Part shown: positions 35,138-44,799 of the stretch, in pieces
How positions within the stretch are numbered: the first letter of the stretch is position 1
How the letters are laid out: every line of letters starts with the position of its first letter
From: Acuticoccus sp963704595
Lineage (GTDB): Bacteria > Pseudomonadota > Alphaproteobacteria > Rhizobiales > Amorphaceae
NCBI GenBank assembly: GCA_963704595.1
Contig: OY969922.1
Coordinates: forward strand, 3,534,001-3,598,000
Reading direction: 5' to 3'
DNA: 64,000 nucleotides
The notes under the pieces: model-generated
Seen by the model: only the letters and a program-made list of their open reading frames with translations
Told to the model about the DNA's origin: nothing
Database searches by the model: none
Translations under genes and position numbers: made by a program

Positions 35138-36145
35138 CTAGAGCTTGGTCGCGGCGTCGTAGACCTGCTGGCCGAGGTCGCCGGCGCCCTTCAGCCACTC
35201 GTCGATCACGGGCTGCGAGGCGGTCTTCCAGGCGTCGAGGTCGCTTTCCGACAGCTCGTAGACGGTCATGCCGTTGGCGACGGAATCGGCGTAGGCCTGC
35301 GCCTCGATCTCGGCCATGCGGTCACGCACGTCGTCCTCGGCGCGGACCGCGGCCTCGTTGATCCAGAGCTGCTGCTCCTCGGTGAGGCCTTCCCAGAAGT
35401 CCTGGTTGATGACGACGATGAACTCGATGTCCGCCACGTCGACCTTGGTGATGGTGTCCATCACGTCCCACAGCGAGCGGCTCTGGACGCCGGAAACGCC
35501 GGTCATGCCGATGTCGACCGTGCCGCGCTGGTAGGCGAGGAACTGCTCGGAGCCCGAGATCAGCGTCGGCACGCCGCCGACGGTCTGCACCCACTGGCCG
35601 AGCGTCTTGCCGAACACGCGGGCCTTCTTGCCCTTCATCAGGTCGGGCGTCGCGAGCGGCTCGCCGTTGGAGAGGAGCACGACCGAACCGTAGGCCTGCC
35701 ACCACAGGACCTTGGAGCCGGTCTCGGCGATCGCCTCGTCGATCAGGCGGCGGACCGGGCTGTCGGGCGCGACGGCGGCGCGCACCTTCTCCTCGGTGTT
35801 GAACACGAAGGGGAGGTAGAAGACGTCCACCGCAGGGATCTCGCCGACATAGCGCGTAAGCGAGGCGACACCCATCTCGATCTGGCCGGAGCCGACCGCT
35901 TCGGGCACCTCGTTGTCCTTGTAGAGCTGCGCGGAGTCGTAGATCTCGACCGCGATCTCGCCCTCGGAGAGTTTTTCCACCTCTTCCTTGAACAGGACGA
36001 TGTTCTGGCCGAGGTGGGCCTTGAGCGGAAGCTGAAGCGTGACCCGCAGCGTGACGTCCGCTGCAAGCGCAGGCCCGGCAAGCGCCGCAGTTCCCGCGAT
36101 CAGGACAGCGGCGGCAGTGCGCGTGAAGCCGGTGATCGAAGCCAT
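35138..36145 (-). CDS. TRAP transporter periplasmic binding protein (DctP-like), second system
   Basis: A 335-residue binding protein with a Sec signal peptide (residues 1-28, ending GPALA before ADVTLRV). DctP features include LGQNIVLFKEEVEKLSEG, IYDSAQLYKDNE and the conserved ligand arginine region KKARVFGKTLG (R normally salt-bridges a carboxylate). The ATG has a strong GGGAGGA ribosome site. It is intact, unlike the other TRAP binding protein. The ligand is probably an organic acid anion; it cannot be named. Confidence 0.95.
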   Translation of the reverse strand: MASITGFTRTAAAVLIAGTAALAGPALAADVTLRVTLQLPLKAHLGQNIVLFKEEVEKLSEGEIAVEIYDSAQLYKDNEVPEAVGSGQIEMGVASLTRYVGEIPAVDVFYLPFVFNTEEKVRAAVAPDSPVRRLIDEAIAETGSKVLWWQAYGSVVLLSNGEPLATPDLMKGKKARVFGKTLGQWVQTVGGVPTLISGSEQFLAYQRGTVDIGMTGVSGVQSRSLWDVMDTITKVDVADIEFIVVINQDFWEGLTEEQQLWINEAAVRAEDDVRDRMAEIEAQAYADSVANGMTVYELSESDLDAWKTASQPVIDEWLKGAGDLGQQVYDAATKL

Positions 36146-36255
36146 TTGGGTCCTCCCAGAACTATTGTTGCCAACTCTTGCAAGGTCAGCCGGAAGAACG
36201 TGTATGGCCTCATTCTTTACATGCCCGCAAGCGGAATTGACCGCGGGCGATGCGC

Positions 36256-36591
36256 TCAGGCGGCTGCGCGGAATGGCGAATCGCCGGTCTCGTCGCGGCC
36301 GCAGCCGTCGCCGTGCAGGCTCCACGAGCGGGCCGGCGCGGTGAGCCACAGCTGGGCCGCCGCCGAGAGGATCGGCACGAAGTCGCGGGTCATCACCGCG
36401 ACGAAAAGCTTGTCCCGGCCGGACAGGAGCGCGCGCATGGAGGTTGCCAGATAGTCCGCATCGTGCGCGGTATCCACCAGCCAGAACTCGACGCCCACGC
36501 GGTACACCTCGGCGAAGCGCTGACGGAGAGCCGCATCGATGAAAGACCCGTCCCTGGTCGTTGAGCTAATGAAGACGCAGTGAATTGCCAT
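36256..36591 (-). CDS. Hypothetical protein, 111 residues
   Basis: A short protein without a recognised family. It starts at ATG 36591 with GGGGAAA upstream. Residues 1-85 look like a small alpha/beta fold (HCVFISSTTRDG, then VEFWLVDTAHDADYLATSM and KLFVAVMTRDFVPIL), alternating strands and helices; the last 15 residues are polar. The beginning recalls the 'F-I-S-S-T' opening of TIR/DUF4062-like domains, but the resemblance is slight. It precedes the TRAP binding-protein gene by 110 bases in the same direction and is divergent from the ABC-F gene. Confidence 0.5.
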   Translation of the reverse strand: MAIHCVFISSTTRDGSFIDAALRQRFAEVYRVGVEFWLVDTAHDADYLATSMRALLSGRDKLFVAVMTRDFVPILSAAAQLWLTAPARSWSLHGDGCGRDETGDSPFRAAA

Positions 36592-36690
36592 GTTCGTTTC
36601 CCCTGACCCGATGGGCCAAAGGTGAACGGGCTTGGTTAACCGCAAGCTAACATCCTTCCAATTCCCCCCGTTCACACCACTTGCCGGATC

Positions 36691-38502
36691 ATGGCCCGAC
36701 CACCTCTCCTCACGCTCCAAGACATCGCCCTCACCTTCGGCGGCACGCCGCTCCTGTCCGAGGCGACCCTCATGGTCTCGTCCGGCGACAGGATCGCGCT
36801 CGTCGGCCGCAACGGTTCGGGCAAATCCACCCTCCTGAAGATCGCGGCGGGAATGATCGCACCCGATTCGGGCGATCGATTCGCCTCGCCCGACGCCACG
36901 GTCCGCTACCTCGCGCAGGAGCCTGACCTCTCGGCGTTCGCCACGGTCGGCGAATACGTCGCGACCGGGCTTGCCGAGGGCGACGACCCCTACGCCGGCA
37001 TCATGGCGCTGGAGGCGCTGAAACTCGACCCCGACGCGTCGCCCGGCCCGATGTCCGGCGGCGAGAAGCGCCGCGCCGCACTTGCCCACGCGCTGGCACC
37101 CGACCCCGACGTGCTGCTGCTGGACGAGCCAACCAACCACCTCGACATCGCGGCGATCGCGTGGCTGGAGGCGACGCTCCGCGAACGCCGCAAGGCGCTC
37201 GTCCTCATCAGCCATGACAGGCGCTTCCTGGAAGAGCTCTCCACCGCCACCGTGTGGCTCGACCGCGGCCGCACCCACCGGATGGACCGCGGCTTCACCG
37301 AGTTCGAGGACTGGCGCGACGAGATCCTCAACGCCGAGGACGAGGAGCGCCGCAAGCTCGACAAGAAGATCGCGCAGGAACAGGACTGGGTGCGCTACGG
37401 CGTCACCGCCCGGCGCAAGCGCAACATGGGCCGCCTTCGCAAGCTCCAGTCGCTGCGGCAGGAACGGCGCGAGCAGCGGCAGGCGACCGGCCTCGCCGAC
37501 ATGAGCCTGTCGGGCGCCACACGCTCCGGCCAGCGGCTGTTCGTGGCCTCCAACATCTCCAAGTCCTACGACGGCCGCCCGATCGTCGATGACCTCTCGA
37601 TCACCGTGATGCGGGGCGACAAGATCGGCCTCGTCGGCCCCAACGGCGCGGGCAAGACGACGCTCGTCAACCTCCTGCTCGGCCGCCTCACCCCTGATTC
37701 GGGCGCAATCAAGTTCGGCACCGACATCGAGGCCAACTACATCGACCAGACCCGAGAGGGGCTCGACCCGACGATGCCGCTGCGCCAGGCGATCAGCCCG
37801 TCGGGCGGCGACCAGATCACCGTCGGCACCGCGACCAAGCACGTCGCGGGCTACCTCAAGGACTTCCTGTTCGCGCCGGAGCAGTTCAACACCCCCGTCG
37901 GCGCGCTGTCGGGCGGCGAGCGGGCGCGCGTCCTCCTCGGCCGCGCCTTCGCGATGCCCGCGAACGTCCTGGTGCTCGACGAGCCCACCAACGACCTCGA
38001 CCTCGAGACGCTCGATCTCCTCGCCGAGATCATCGCCGACTATGACGGCACGCTGATCCTCGTCAGCCATGACCGCGACTTCCTCGACCGCACCGTCACG
38101 ACCACGCTGGTCGCCGAGGGGGACGGCAAGTGGGGCGAATACCCCGGCGGCTATTCCGACATGGTGACCCAGCGCGGCCTGCCGCCGGTGGGTGACGGCC
38201 CCTCCCCCACCACGCGCGGCAAGAAGGCCGACAAGCCCGAGCCGGCAAAGCCGCCGCAGCGCAAGGGCAAGCTCTCCTTCCGCGAAAAGCACGACCTCGA
38301 AACCCTGCCCAAGCGGGTGCAGGAGATCGAGCGCGAGGTGGCAAAGCTCGGCAACGAACTCGCCGACCCGAAGCTCTACGCCGCCAACCCCAAGCGGTTC
38401 GACAAGCTGACCGCCGACATCGCGAAGCTGGAGACCGAGAAGGCCGCCGCCGAGGAGCGCTGGCTCGAAGTGGAGATGAAGCGCGAAGAACTGGAGGGCT
38501 GA
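36691..38502 (+). CDS. ABC-F family ATPase, Uup-like
   Basis: A 603-residue protein with two ABC domains and no membrane segments. Domain 1: Walker A GRNGSGKST (39-47), signature MSGGEKRR, Walker B LLLDEPTNHLD. Domain 2: GPNGAGKTT, LSGGERAR, LVLDEPTNDLD. A charged linker joins them, and a C-terminal coiled coil of about 70 residues (QEIEREVAKLGNEL) identifies the Uup-like branch. ABC-F proteins act on ribosomes; Uup is also linked to DNA processing. The SpoU methyltransferase gene follows one base later. Confidence 0.93.
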   Translation: MARPPLLTLQDIALTFGGTPLLSEATLMVSSGDRIALVGRNGSGKSTLLKIAAGMIAPDSGDRFASPDATVRYLAQEPDLSAFATVGEYVATGLAEGDDPYAGIMALEALKLDPDASPGPMSGGEKRRAALAHALAPDPDVLLLDEPTNHLDIAAIAWLEATLRERRKALVLISHDRRFLEELSTATVWLDRGRTHRMDRGFTEFEDWRDEILNAEDEERRKLDKKIAQEQDWVRYGVTARRKRNMGRLRKLQSLRQERREQRQATGLADMSLSGATRSGQRLFVASNISKSYDGRPIVDDLSITVMRGDKIGLVGPNGAGKTTLVNLLLGRLTPDSGAIKFGTDIEANYIDQTREGLDPTMPLRQAISPSGGDQITVGTATKHVAGYLKDFLFAPEQFNTPVGALSGGERARVLLGRAFAMPANVLVLDEPTNDLDLETLDLLAEIIADYDGTLILVSHDRDFLDRTVTTTLVAEGDGKWGEYPGGYSDMVTQRGLPPVGDGPSPTTRGKKADKPEPAKPPQRKGKLSFREKHDLETLPKRVQEIEREVAKLGNELADPKLYAANPKRFDKLTADIAKLETEKAAAEERWLEVEMKREELEG

Positions 38503-38503
38503 C

Positions 38504-39300
38504 GTGCCCGCCGACCCGATCGCGATCACGGACCCCGACGACCCGCGCATCGCCGTCTTCACGGCGCTGCAGGAGCGCGACCGGATCGGCCGCGACGGCG
38601 TCTTCATCGCCGAGGGCGCGACGGTCCTCACCGTGCTCCTCGATTCCACGCTCGTCACCGACGCGATCCTGATCGAGGAAGGCCGCGTCCCGCGCCTCCC
38701 CGTCCTCGACGCGCGCGGAGACGCTCCGCTCTACGTGGCGCCGCAGGCCGTGCTGGACCGGATCGCCGGCTACCACCTCCACCGCGGCATCCTCGCCGCC
38801 GGGCGCATTCCGCCGCCCGTCACCGTCGCGGATCTTCCGGCCGGCCCGCTGCGCCTCCCGGTGCTGGTCGGTCTCTCCAACCACGACAATGTCGGCGGCA
38901 TCTACCGTAATGCCGCAGCGTTCGGTGCCGCCGCCGTCGCGATCGACGCGACCACCGCCAACCCCTTCTACCGCAAGGCGATCCGCGTCGGCGTCGGCGC
39001 TCCGCTGATCGTGCCGACCCTGCGCACCGACGACGTTCCCGCGCCTGCTCGCGCGATCTCGACGCCGCCGGCATCACGCCCTACGCGCTCACCCCCTCCG
39101 CCCCGGCGGCACTCCACGAGACCGCGCTCGCCCCGCGCGCGGCCTTCCTCCTGGGCACCGAGGGGCCGGGGCTTCCCGATGCGCTGATCGCCGCCGCCCG
39201 CCCGCTCTCCATCGCGATTGCGCCGGGGTTCGACAGCCTCAACGTCGCCACCACCAGCGGCATCGTCCTTGCCGCACACGCCGCGCAGCACGGCCTCTAG
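38504..39300 (+). CDS. SpoU/TrmH-family RNA 2'-O-methyltransferase (frameshift near 39045)
   Basis: A SPOUT methyltransferase of about 265 residues. An N-terminal substrate-binding part (FIAEGATVL) precedes the knot domain: VGLSNHDNVGGIYRNAAAFG (motif 1), FLLGTEGPGLPD (motif 2) and APGFDSLNVATTSGI (motif 3), the last two in a different frame. A net loss of one base near 39045 causes the break; the span is 3n+2. The protein ends at TAG 39300. The start is GTG with GGAGGG upstream, one base after the ABC-F stop. Target RNA (tRNA or rRNA) is unresolved. Confidence 0.88.
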
Positions 39301-39366
39301 CGGCGGCGATTTCCTCCGGCGCGAAAGCGCGCTAGAGGGGCAGCGTTCACAAACCGGAGCCCCCTC

Positions 39367-39783
39367 ATGCCCATTCCCGTCAAAGTCACCGCCGGCCCGT
39401 TCACGTTCGACGCGCAGCTGGAAGACGAACTCGCCCCCAAGACCGTCGAGGCGTTCCTCAAGGCGATGCCGTTCGAGAGCCAGGTGGTGCACGTGCGCTG
39501 GTCGGGCGAAGGCGTGTGGGTGCCGCTCGGCGAGCGCGACTTCGGCGTCGGCTACGAGAACCACACGAGCTACCCCGCGCCCGGCCACATGATCCTCTAC
39601 CCCGGCGGCATCTCCGAGACCGAGATCCTGCTCGCCTACAGCGGCGTCCAGTTCGCCTGCAAGATGGGCCAGCTCGCCGGCAATCACTTCCTCACGATCA
39701 CCGGCGGCAACGAGAACCTTTACGCCCTGGGGACCAAAACCCTGTGGGAAGGCGCGCAGCCACTCAAAATCGAGCGCGTTTGA
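39367..39783 (+). CDS. DUF3830 cyclophilin-like protein
   Basis: A 138-residue protein with the beta-barrel pattern of the DUF3830 cyclophilin-like family: an opening strand VKVTAGPFTFDAQLED, the core VVHVRWSGEGVWVP, YPAPGHMILYPGGISETEILLAYG-like centre, and a C-terminal GNHFLTI block. Function of the family is unknown; members often lie in catabolic operons. Here it stands between the SpoU gene and tRNA-Pro. Confidence 0.85.
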   Translation: MPIPVKVTAGPFTFDAQLEDELAPKTVEAFLKAMPFESQVVHVRWSGEGVWVPLGERDFGVGYENHTSYPAPGHMILYPGGISETEILLAYSGVQFACKMGQLAGNHFLTITGGNENLYALGTKTLWEGAQPLKIERV

Positions 39784-39832
39784 CCCCTTGTGATCCGCGG
39801 CGTCACCGGTTACATCACCGCGACGCAAGCGG

Positions 39833-39909
39833 CGGAGTGTAGCGCAGCCTGGTAGCGCACCTCGTTCGGGACGAGGGGGTCGGAGGTTCGAATCCTCCCA
39901 CTCCGACCA
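39833..39909 (+). tRNA. tRNA-Pro, anticodon CGG
   Basis: A complete 77-base tRNA. The acceptor stem CGGAGTG (39833-39839) pairs with CACTCCG (39899-39905), followed by the encoded ACCA. The D-loop contains AGCCTGGTAGC, the anticodon loop TTCGGGA gives CGG (reads CCG proline codons), and the T-arm has GGTTCGAATCC. No integrase gene or repeat of the 3' end follows. Confidence 0.97.
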
Positions 39910-40174
39910 TCACGCGGCACGGCAGGGACCGTGACTGACGCGATGGCGGACCGCCGCAAGATCTCATGACAGCCGATAATTTGTACCGACGCCGCAGCAC
40001 GCTGCGCGCGGCTCGCCGCGTTTGCAGCAATGCGCAAGGGTGGCACGCATCGTGTACCAGTCATGCCGACACGCTGGCGGCACGCGCCTCGGGTTTCGCG
40101 GCCCGCCCCGCCGGGCTAAACACGATCCCATCGTCAGCACGAAAACCACCACCCTTACCCAAGGATCGGCCGAC

Positions 40175-41197
40175 ATGAAGAGAATGATCTTGGCATCCTG
40201 CGCCGCCGCCGTGATCGGCGCCGCGCCCGCCAGCGCTCAGGACCGCACCCTCACCATCTCCGTCTATGCCTTCGCGCAGGACGCCTTCAAGGAGCTGGTC
40301 TACGACCCGTTCGAGGCAAAATGCGGCTGCGAGATCGTGGTCGAGACCGGCAACAGCGTCGAGCGGCTCGCCAAGATGGAAGCCAACAAGGCCAACCCCG
40401 TCATCGACATGGCGGTGATGTCGATGGCCGACGCGCTCGCCGGCGCCCGGGCCGATCTCCTCGCCCCGATCGATTTCTCCGGGCTCGAGAACTACGACAA
40501 GCTCTACGACCTCGCGAAGGATCCGAACGGCGACGGCATGAGCGTCGGCTACACGCTCTACGCCACATCCATCGCCTACCGGTCCGACAAGGTCACCATC
40601 GACAGCTGGGAGGATCTCCTCTCCGACGAACTCGCCGGGCAGGTCGCCTTCCCCAACGTCACCACCAACCAGGGCCCGCCGGCGCTCTACATGCTCGGCC
40701 TCGCGATGGGCGAGGATTCGCCGACGCTGGAAGCCCCGATCAAGGCCGTCGGCGAACACCGGGACGACATCGTCACCTTCTACGTCCGCTCCTCCCAGCT
40801 CGCGACGCTGATGCAGCAGGAAGAGATCTGGGCCGCCCCCATCGGCCGCTTCGCGTGGGAGAACTTCGCCAAGATGGGCCTCCCCATCGCGTGGGCGACG
40901 CCGAAGGAAGGCCAGACCGGCGGCCTCAACGTGATGGTCCTCGCCAAGGGCAGCGAGAACCAGGACCTTGCCATGGAGTTCATGGACTTCTGGCTCTCCA
41001 CCGAGATCCAGACCGCACTCGCCGAAGCGCTGGTGGACAGTCCCGCCAACAAGGAGGTGACGGTGTCCGACGAGATCGCCGAGAACCTCACCTACGGCGC
41101 CGAGACGGTCGACAGCCTGAAGCTCATCCCGTCCGACGTCGCGCTCGACCACCGCGACGAGTGGCTGGCGCTCTGGAACGAAGAGGTCGGCCAGTAG
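40175..41197 (+). CDS. ABC transporter periplasmic binding protein (PotD/PotF-like class)
   Basis: A 340-residue exported protein with a Sec signal peptide cut after ASA (about residue 22). It belongs to the extracellular solute-binding family used by polyamine and Fe(III) importers. Notable parts: CGCEIVVETGNSVERLAKME and GYTLYATSIAYRSDK. The four-gene importer is fused by overlaps to nucleoside hydrolase and adenine deaminase, so a purine nucleoside ligand is more likely than polyamines (inference). ATG 40175 has AAGGA upstream. The 265 bases before it, after the tRNA, contain no gene I can support. Confidence 0.9.
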   Translation: MKRMILASCAAAVIGAAPASAQDRTLTISVYAFAQDAFKELVYDPFEAKCGCEIVVETGNSVERLAKMEANKANPVIDMAVMSMADALAGARADLLAPIDFSGLENYDKLYDLAKDPNGDGMSVGYTLYATSIAYRSDKVTIDSWEDLLSDELAGQVAFPNVTTNQGPPALYMLGLAMGEDSPTLEAPIKAVGEHRDDIVTFYVRSSQLATLMQQEEIWAAPIGRFAWENFAKMGLPIAWATPKEGQTGGLNVMVLAKGSENQDLAMEFMDFWLSTEIQTALAEALVDSPANKEVTVSDEIAENLTYGAETVDSLKLIPSDVALDHRDEWLALWNEEVGQ

Positions 41198-41209
41198 CCG
41201 CCACAACCC

Positions 41210-41242
41210 GCGCCGGGCCTAAACGCCCGGCGCTTCGCTTTT
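41210..41242 (+). terminator. Hairpin between binding-protein and permease genes (attenuator-like)
   Basis: A perfect 9-bp stem GCGCCGGGC (41210-41218) with GCCCGGCGC (41225-41233), six-base loop, followed by TTCGCTTTT. In binding-protein-first ABC operons such structures commonly reduce read-through into the permeases or stabilise the upstream message. The permease gene starts 26 bases later and no new promoter is evident, so partial termination is likely. Confidence 0.8.
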
Positions 41243-41267
41243 CCGTACCCTGTAACGCCGGCTTGCC

Positions 41268-42095
41268 ATGTTCCAGAACCGCACCGCGGGCCTTGCCCTC
41301 GTCATGCCAGCGGTCGTCTTCGCGGCGGCGGTCTTCCTCGTCCCGGTCGCGATCCTCCTCGCCGAGGGGCTGAAGACCGACGGCGGCTGGTTCTTCGCCA
41401 ACTACGTCGACTTCTTCTCCCAGTCGATCAACCGCACCGTCTTCCTGCGCACGCTGAAGCTCGGCGCGCTGGTCACGCTGACGGCCGCCGTCATCGGCTA
41501 TGCCGCGGCGTTCGCCATCGTCAGCCTGCCGCCGACCGCGAAAGGCCGGATGGTCGGCCTCGTCGTCCTGCCGCTGATGATCTCGCCGGTCGCCCGCACC
41601 TATGCGTGGATCGTGATCCTCGGCCGCACCGGGATCGTCAACAAGGCGCTGGTCTCGGTCGGCCTCAGCGATGAGCCGATCCGCTTCCTCTTCACCGAGA
41701 CCGCGGTCTTCATCGGCCTCCTCCAGCTCTTCCTGCCGCTGATGATCATCTCCCTCATCAGCGCGCTCGAGAACCTCCCCGGCGACGTTGTGCAGGCCGC
41801 CCGCGTCCTCGGCGCCAACTGGTTCCAGGTGTTCTGGAAGGTGATCCTTCCGCTGACGCGCGAGGGGCTCGTGATCGGCGGCACGCTGGTCTTCACCGGA
41901 TCGCTGACGGCCTACATCACCCCCGCCATCCTCGGCGGCTCCAAGGTGCTGATGCTGGAAACGCTCCTCTACCAGCGCGTGACCATCGCCAACGACCTCG
42001 TCTCCGCCAGCGTCATCGCGCTCATCCTCGTGGTGATGAGCTTTGCCGCGAACCTTCTCCTGCGCCGTGTCGCCACCGCGAGGAACCGCCGATGA
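41268..42095 (+). CDS. ABC transporter permease (PotB-like)
   Basis: A 275-residue inner-membrane permease with six hydrophobic segments. The EAA loop is VVQAARVLGANWFQVFWKVILP, with the conserved glycine, which docks on the ATPase. It pairs with the permease at 42092, overlapping by ATGA. Confidence 0.93.
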   Translation: MFQNRTAGLALVMPAVVFAAAVFLVPVAILLAEGLKTDGGWFFANYVDFFSQSINRTVFLRTLKLGALVTLTAAVIGYAAAFAIVSLPPTAKGRMVGLVVLPLMISPVARTYAWIVILGRTGIVNKALVSVGLSDEPIRFLFTETAVFIGLLQLFLPLMIISLISALENLPGDVVQAARVLGANWFQVFWKVILPLTREGLVIGGTLVFTGSLTAYITPAILGGSKVLMLETLLYQRVTIANDLVSASVIALILVVMSFAANLLLRRVATARNRR

Positions 42096-42871
42096 ACCTG
42101 CGCCTCGCCAACCCCATCGTCCTCGCGCTCGTCCTCGCCTTCCTGATCGGCCCGTTCGTCGTCATCGTCGCGGCCTCGTTCTCGGCCGGGGAGACGCTCG
42201 CCTTCCCGCCCGACGGCTTCTCGATGCGCTGGGTCATCAAGGTTTTCGAGATCGAGAGCTTCCGCGAGAGCTTCACCATCTCGATCATCCTCGCCGTGTT
42301 CGGGACGCTGTGCGCGCTCGTCCTCGGCGTGCCGGCCGCCTACGCCCTCTCGCGCTATCCGCTGCCGGGCGCGGAGACGGCGCGCCTCATCGTGTCCTCG
42401 CCGATCATCGTGCCGGGGTTGATCGTCGGCCTCGCGCTCCTGCGCTACTTCGTGGTGCCGCTCGGGGTGGAGGTGCTGCCGGCGCTCTTCCTGGCGCACA
42501 CCGCACTTGTCCTTCCCTATGCGGTGCGGGTGGTGTCGGCGAGCCTCAACAACCTGCGCGTCGACATCGAGGAGGCGGCGGTCCTCCTCGGCTGCTCGCC
42601 GTTCGGTGCCTTCGTGCGCGTCGTCCTCCCCAACATCCGCGGCGGCATCCTCGCCGCCTTCATCCTGGGGTTCGTGACGAGCTTCAACCAGGTGCCGGTG
42701 TCGCTGTTCCTCACCGGCCCCGGCGTGCGCACCCTCCCGATCGACATGCTGGGCTACATGGAAAACACCTACGATCCGTCCATCGCGGCGCTCTCCTCGC
42801 TCCTCGCCTTCATGTCGATGGGCATCGTCTTCCTCGCCGAGCGCTTCCTGGGGTTCAGCCGCTATGTCTGA
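42092..42871 (+). CDS. ABC transporter permease (PotC-like)
   Basis: A 259-residue permease with six hydrophobic segments; the EAA loop is IEEAAVLLGCSPFGAFVRVVLP. It overlaps the first permease by four bases and the ATPase by eight, so the three are translated in a coupled way. Confidence 0.93.
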   Translation: MNLRLANPIVLALVLAFLIGPFVVIVAASFSAGETLAFPPDGFSMRWVIKVFEIESFRESFTISIILAVFGTLCALVLGVPAAYALSRYPLPGAETARLIVSSPIIVPGLIVGLALLRYFVVPLGVEVLPALFLAHTALVLPYAVRVVSASLNNLRVDIEEAAVLLGCSPFGAFVRVVLPNIRGGILAAFILGFVTSFNQVPVSLFLTGPGVRTLPIDMLGYMENTYDPSIAALSSLLAFMSMGIVFLAERFLGFSRYV

Positions 42872-43886
42872 CGCGTACCTGTCGCTCGAAAAACTCACCC
42901 TTGCCTACGGCGACACGGTCGCGGTGAAGGACCTCGACCTCGAGATCGCCGAGGGCGAGCTCGTCACCCTCCTCGGCCCGTCGGGCTGCGGCAAGACGAC
43001 GACGATGCGGGCCATCGCGGGGCTCCTGAAGCCGGCGTCCGGCCGCATCCGGCTCGACGGTGCGGACATCACCCGCGTCGCCGCCAACCGCCGCGCCGTC
43101 GGGCTCGTTTTCCAGTCCTACGCCCTCTTCCCGCACCTCAACGTGTTCGAGAACGTGGCGTTCGGCCTCAAGCTGAAGCGCACGCCTGCCGCAGAGCTGG
43201 AGCGCCGCGTCACCGACGCGCTCGCCTCCGTCGGCCTGTCCGAGTTTGCGGCGCGGCGGCCGGCCGAACTCTCCGGCGGCCAGCAGCAGCGCGTGGCGCT
43301 CGCCCGCGCGATGGTGATGCAGCCGAAGGTGCTCCTCCTCGACGAGCCGCTCTCCAACCTCGACGCGCGCCTCCGCCTCGAGATGCGCACCGAGCTCCAG
43401 CGCGTCCAGCGCGAGACCGGCACGACGATGATCTTCGTCACCCACGACCAGGCCGAGGCGCTGGCGCTGGCGGACCGGATCATCGTGATGCTGAACGGCG
43501 CGATCGAGCAGATCGGGACGCCCGAAGACCTCTACAACCGCCCCGCCTCCGCCTTCGTCGCCGACTTCGTGGGCTTCGAGAACGTCTTCAGGGTCGAGGA
43601 CGGCAGCCTCGTCACCGAAGCGGGCCGGGTGCCGCTGTCGGGGGCCGCACCCGCAGGCGCCGCAGGACTCGCCTGGCGCCCCGGCATGGTGCAGCTCGGC
43701 GAAGGCCCGTTCGAGGGGCAGGTGATGGGCGGCTCGTTCGCCGGCCGCAGCCGCGAATATCTGATCGCCTCGCCGCTCGGCACCATCAAGGCCGAGGCCG
43801 ACGCCGCCCTCCCCGCCCACGCACCGGGCGAAACCGTCGCGTTCGACCTGCCCGCCGACCGCGCAGCACCTCTGGCGCGCTACTGA
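42864..43886 (+). CDS. ABC transporter ATPase (PotA-like)
   Basis: A 340-residue ATPase. Walker A is GPSGCGKTTT (about 39-48), the signature LSGGQQQRVALARA, Walker B LLLDEPLSNLDARL, and the switch histidine is in FVTHDQAEA. A C-terminal TOBE-like regulatory domain (about 270-340) is present. Its stop overlaps the ATG of the nucleoside hydrolase by one base (TGATG). Confidence 0.95.
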   Translation: MSDAYLSLEKLTLAYGDTVAVKDLDLEIAEGELVTLLGPSGCGKTTTMRAIAGLLKPASGRIRLDGADITRVAANRRAVGLVFQSYALFPHLNVFENVAFGLKLKRTPAAELERRVTDALASVGLSEFAARRPAELSGGQQQRVALARAMVMQPKVLLLDEPLSNLDARLRLEMRTELQRVQRETGTTMIFVTHDQAEALALADRIIVMLNGAIEQIGTPEDLYNRPASAFVADFVGFENVFRVEDGSLVTEAGRVPLSGAAPAGAAGLAWRPGMVQLGEGPFEGQVMGGSFAGRSREYLIASPLGTIKAEADAALPAHAPGETVAFDLPADRAAPLARY

Positions 43887-44799
43887 TGGGCCTCTGGATC
43901 GACACCGACGCGGGGTTCGACGACCTCCTCGCCATTCTCGTCATCAGGCACGCCGGGCTGCCGGTCGACGGCATCAGCCTCGTTTTCGGCAACAGTACAT
44001 TGGGTCATGTGGCGCAGAACGCCGCCAACGCCGCGGCCGCCTTCGGCCTCGCGGCCCCGCTCCACAAGGGCCGCGCCGCCTCCGTCCTCGGCACGGGCCG
44101 AGACCGCGCAGCGCATCCTCGGCGAGACCGGCATCCTCTCGGGCGGCCCGCCCCTCCCCGCCGCCGAGGCCGCAGGCGGCGACGCCTTCGAGGCGCTGTG
44201 CGACTGGCTTTCCGCCGGCGGCGAGCGCCGCATCCTGGCGCTGGGGCCGCTCACCAACATCGCGGCCCTCGCGCTGGCGCGGCCGGACCTTGCGGCGAAG
44301 ATCACCGATCTCGTCTGGATGGGGGGCGGCGTCACCGCCGGCAACCACACCGCGTCGGCCGAGTTCAACGCCTTCGCCGACCCCGAGGCCGTCGCCATCG
44401 TCCTCGGCCACGGCCTGCCGCTCAGAATGGTCGACCTCGACCTCTGCCGGCAGGTCACCGCCGGCCCCGCCGACGTCGCCGCGGTGCGCGACGCCGGCGG
44501 CCCGCACGCCGCAGCGCTCGCCGGCATGTTCGCCGCCTTCATCGACATCGCCGTTTCCCGCGGCCGTCCCGAAATGGCGCTCTACGATGCCGCCGCCGCG
44601 GTCGCCGTCGCTGCGCCCGCACCTCGTCACATTCGCCCCGGCGCGGATCGAGATGGAGCTCGCAGGCACCCTCACCCGCGGCCGCACGGTGGTCGACCGG
44701 CGCAACCCGGCCGAGGCCAACGCCGAGGTCGCCGTCGCCATCGACGCCCCCGCCGCCCGCGCGATCATCCTCGCCGCGCTGGAGGCCGCAGCACGATGA
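43886..44799 (+). CDS. Nucleoside hydrolase, inosine-uridine preferring family (two frameshifts)
   Basis: About 303 residues. The calcium-binding N-terminal motif is DTDAGFDD (6-13, usually DTDPGIDD). ALGPLTNIAALALARPDL, VWMGGGV and EFNAFADPEA are diagnostic; LYDAAAAVAVA holds the late aspartate. The gene is broken by an extra G near 44096 and an extra T near 44617; the span of 3n+2 agrees. It cleaves the N-glycosidic bond of nucleosides to free bases. It is coupled by overlaps to the ABC ATPase upstream and adenine deaminase downstream, a full uptake-and-salvage unit. Confidence 0.9.

Noticed and set aside
36256..38658. An 800-codon open frame antisense to the ABC-F gene
   Set aside because: The ABC-F gene on the plus strand is unmistakable. 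Only the last 111 codons of the antisense frame, outside that gene, have their own start and ribosome site.
39833..40174. tRNA-Pro as an integration site for a genomic island
   Set aside because: No integrase, no repeat of the tRNA 3' end and no change in composition follow; the next genes are an ordinary importer operon.
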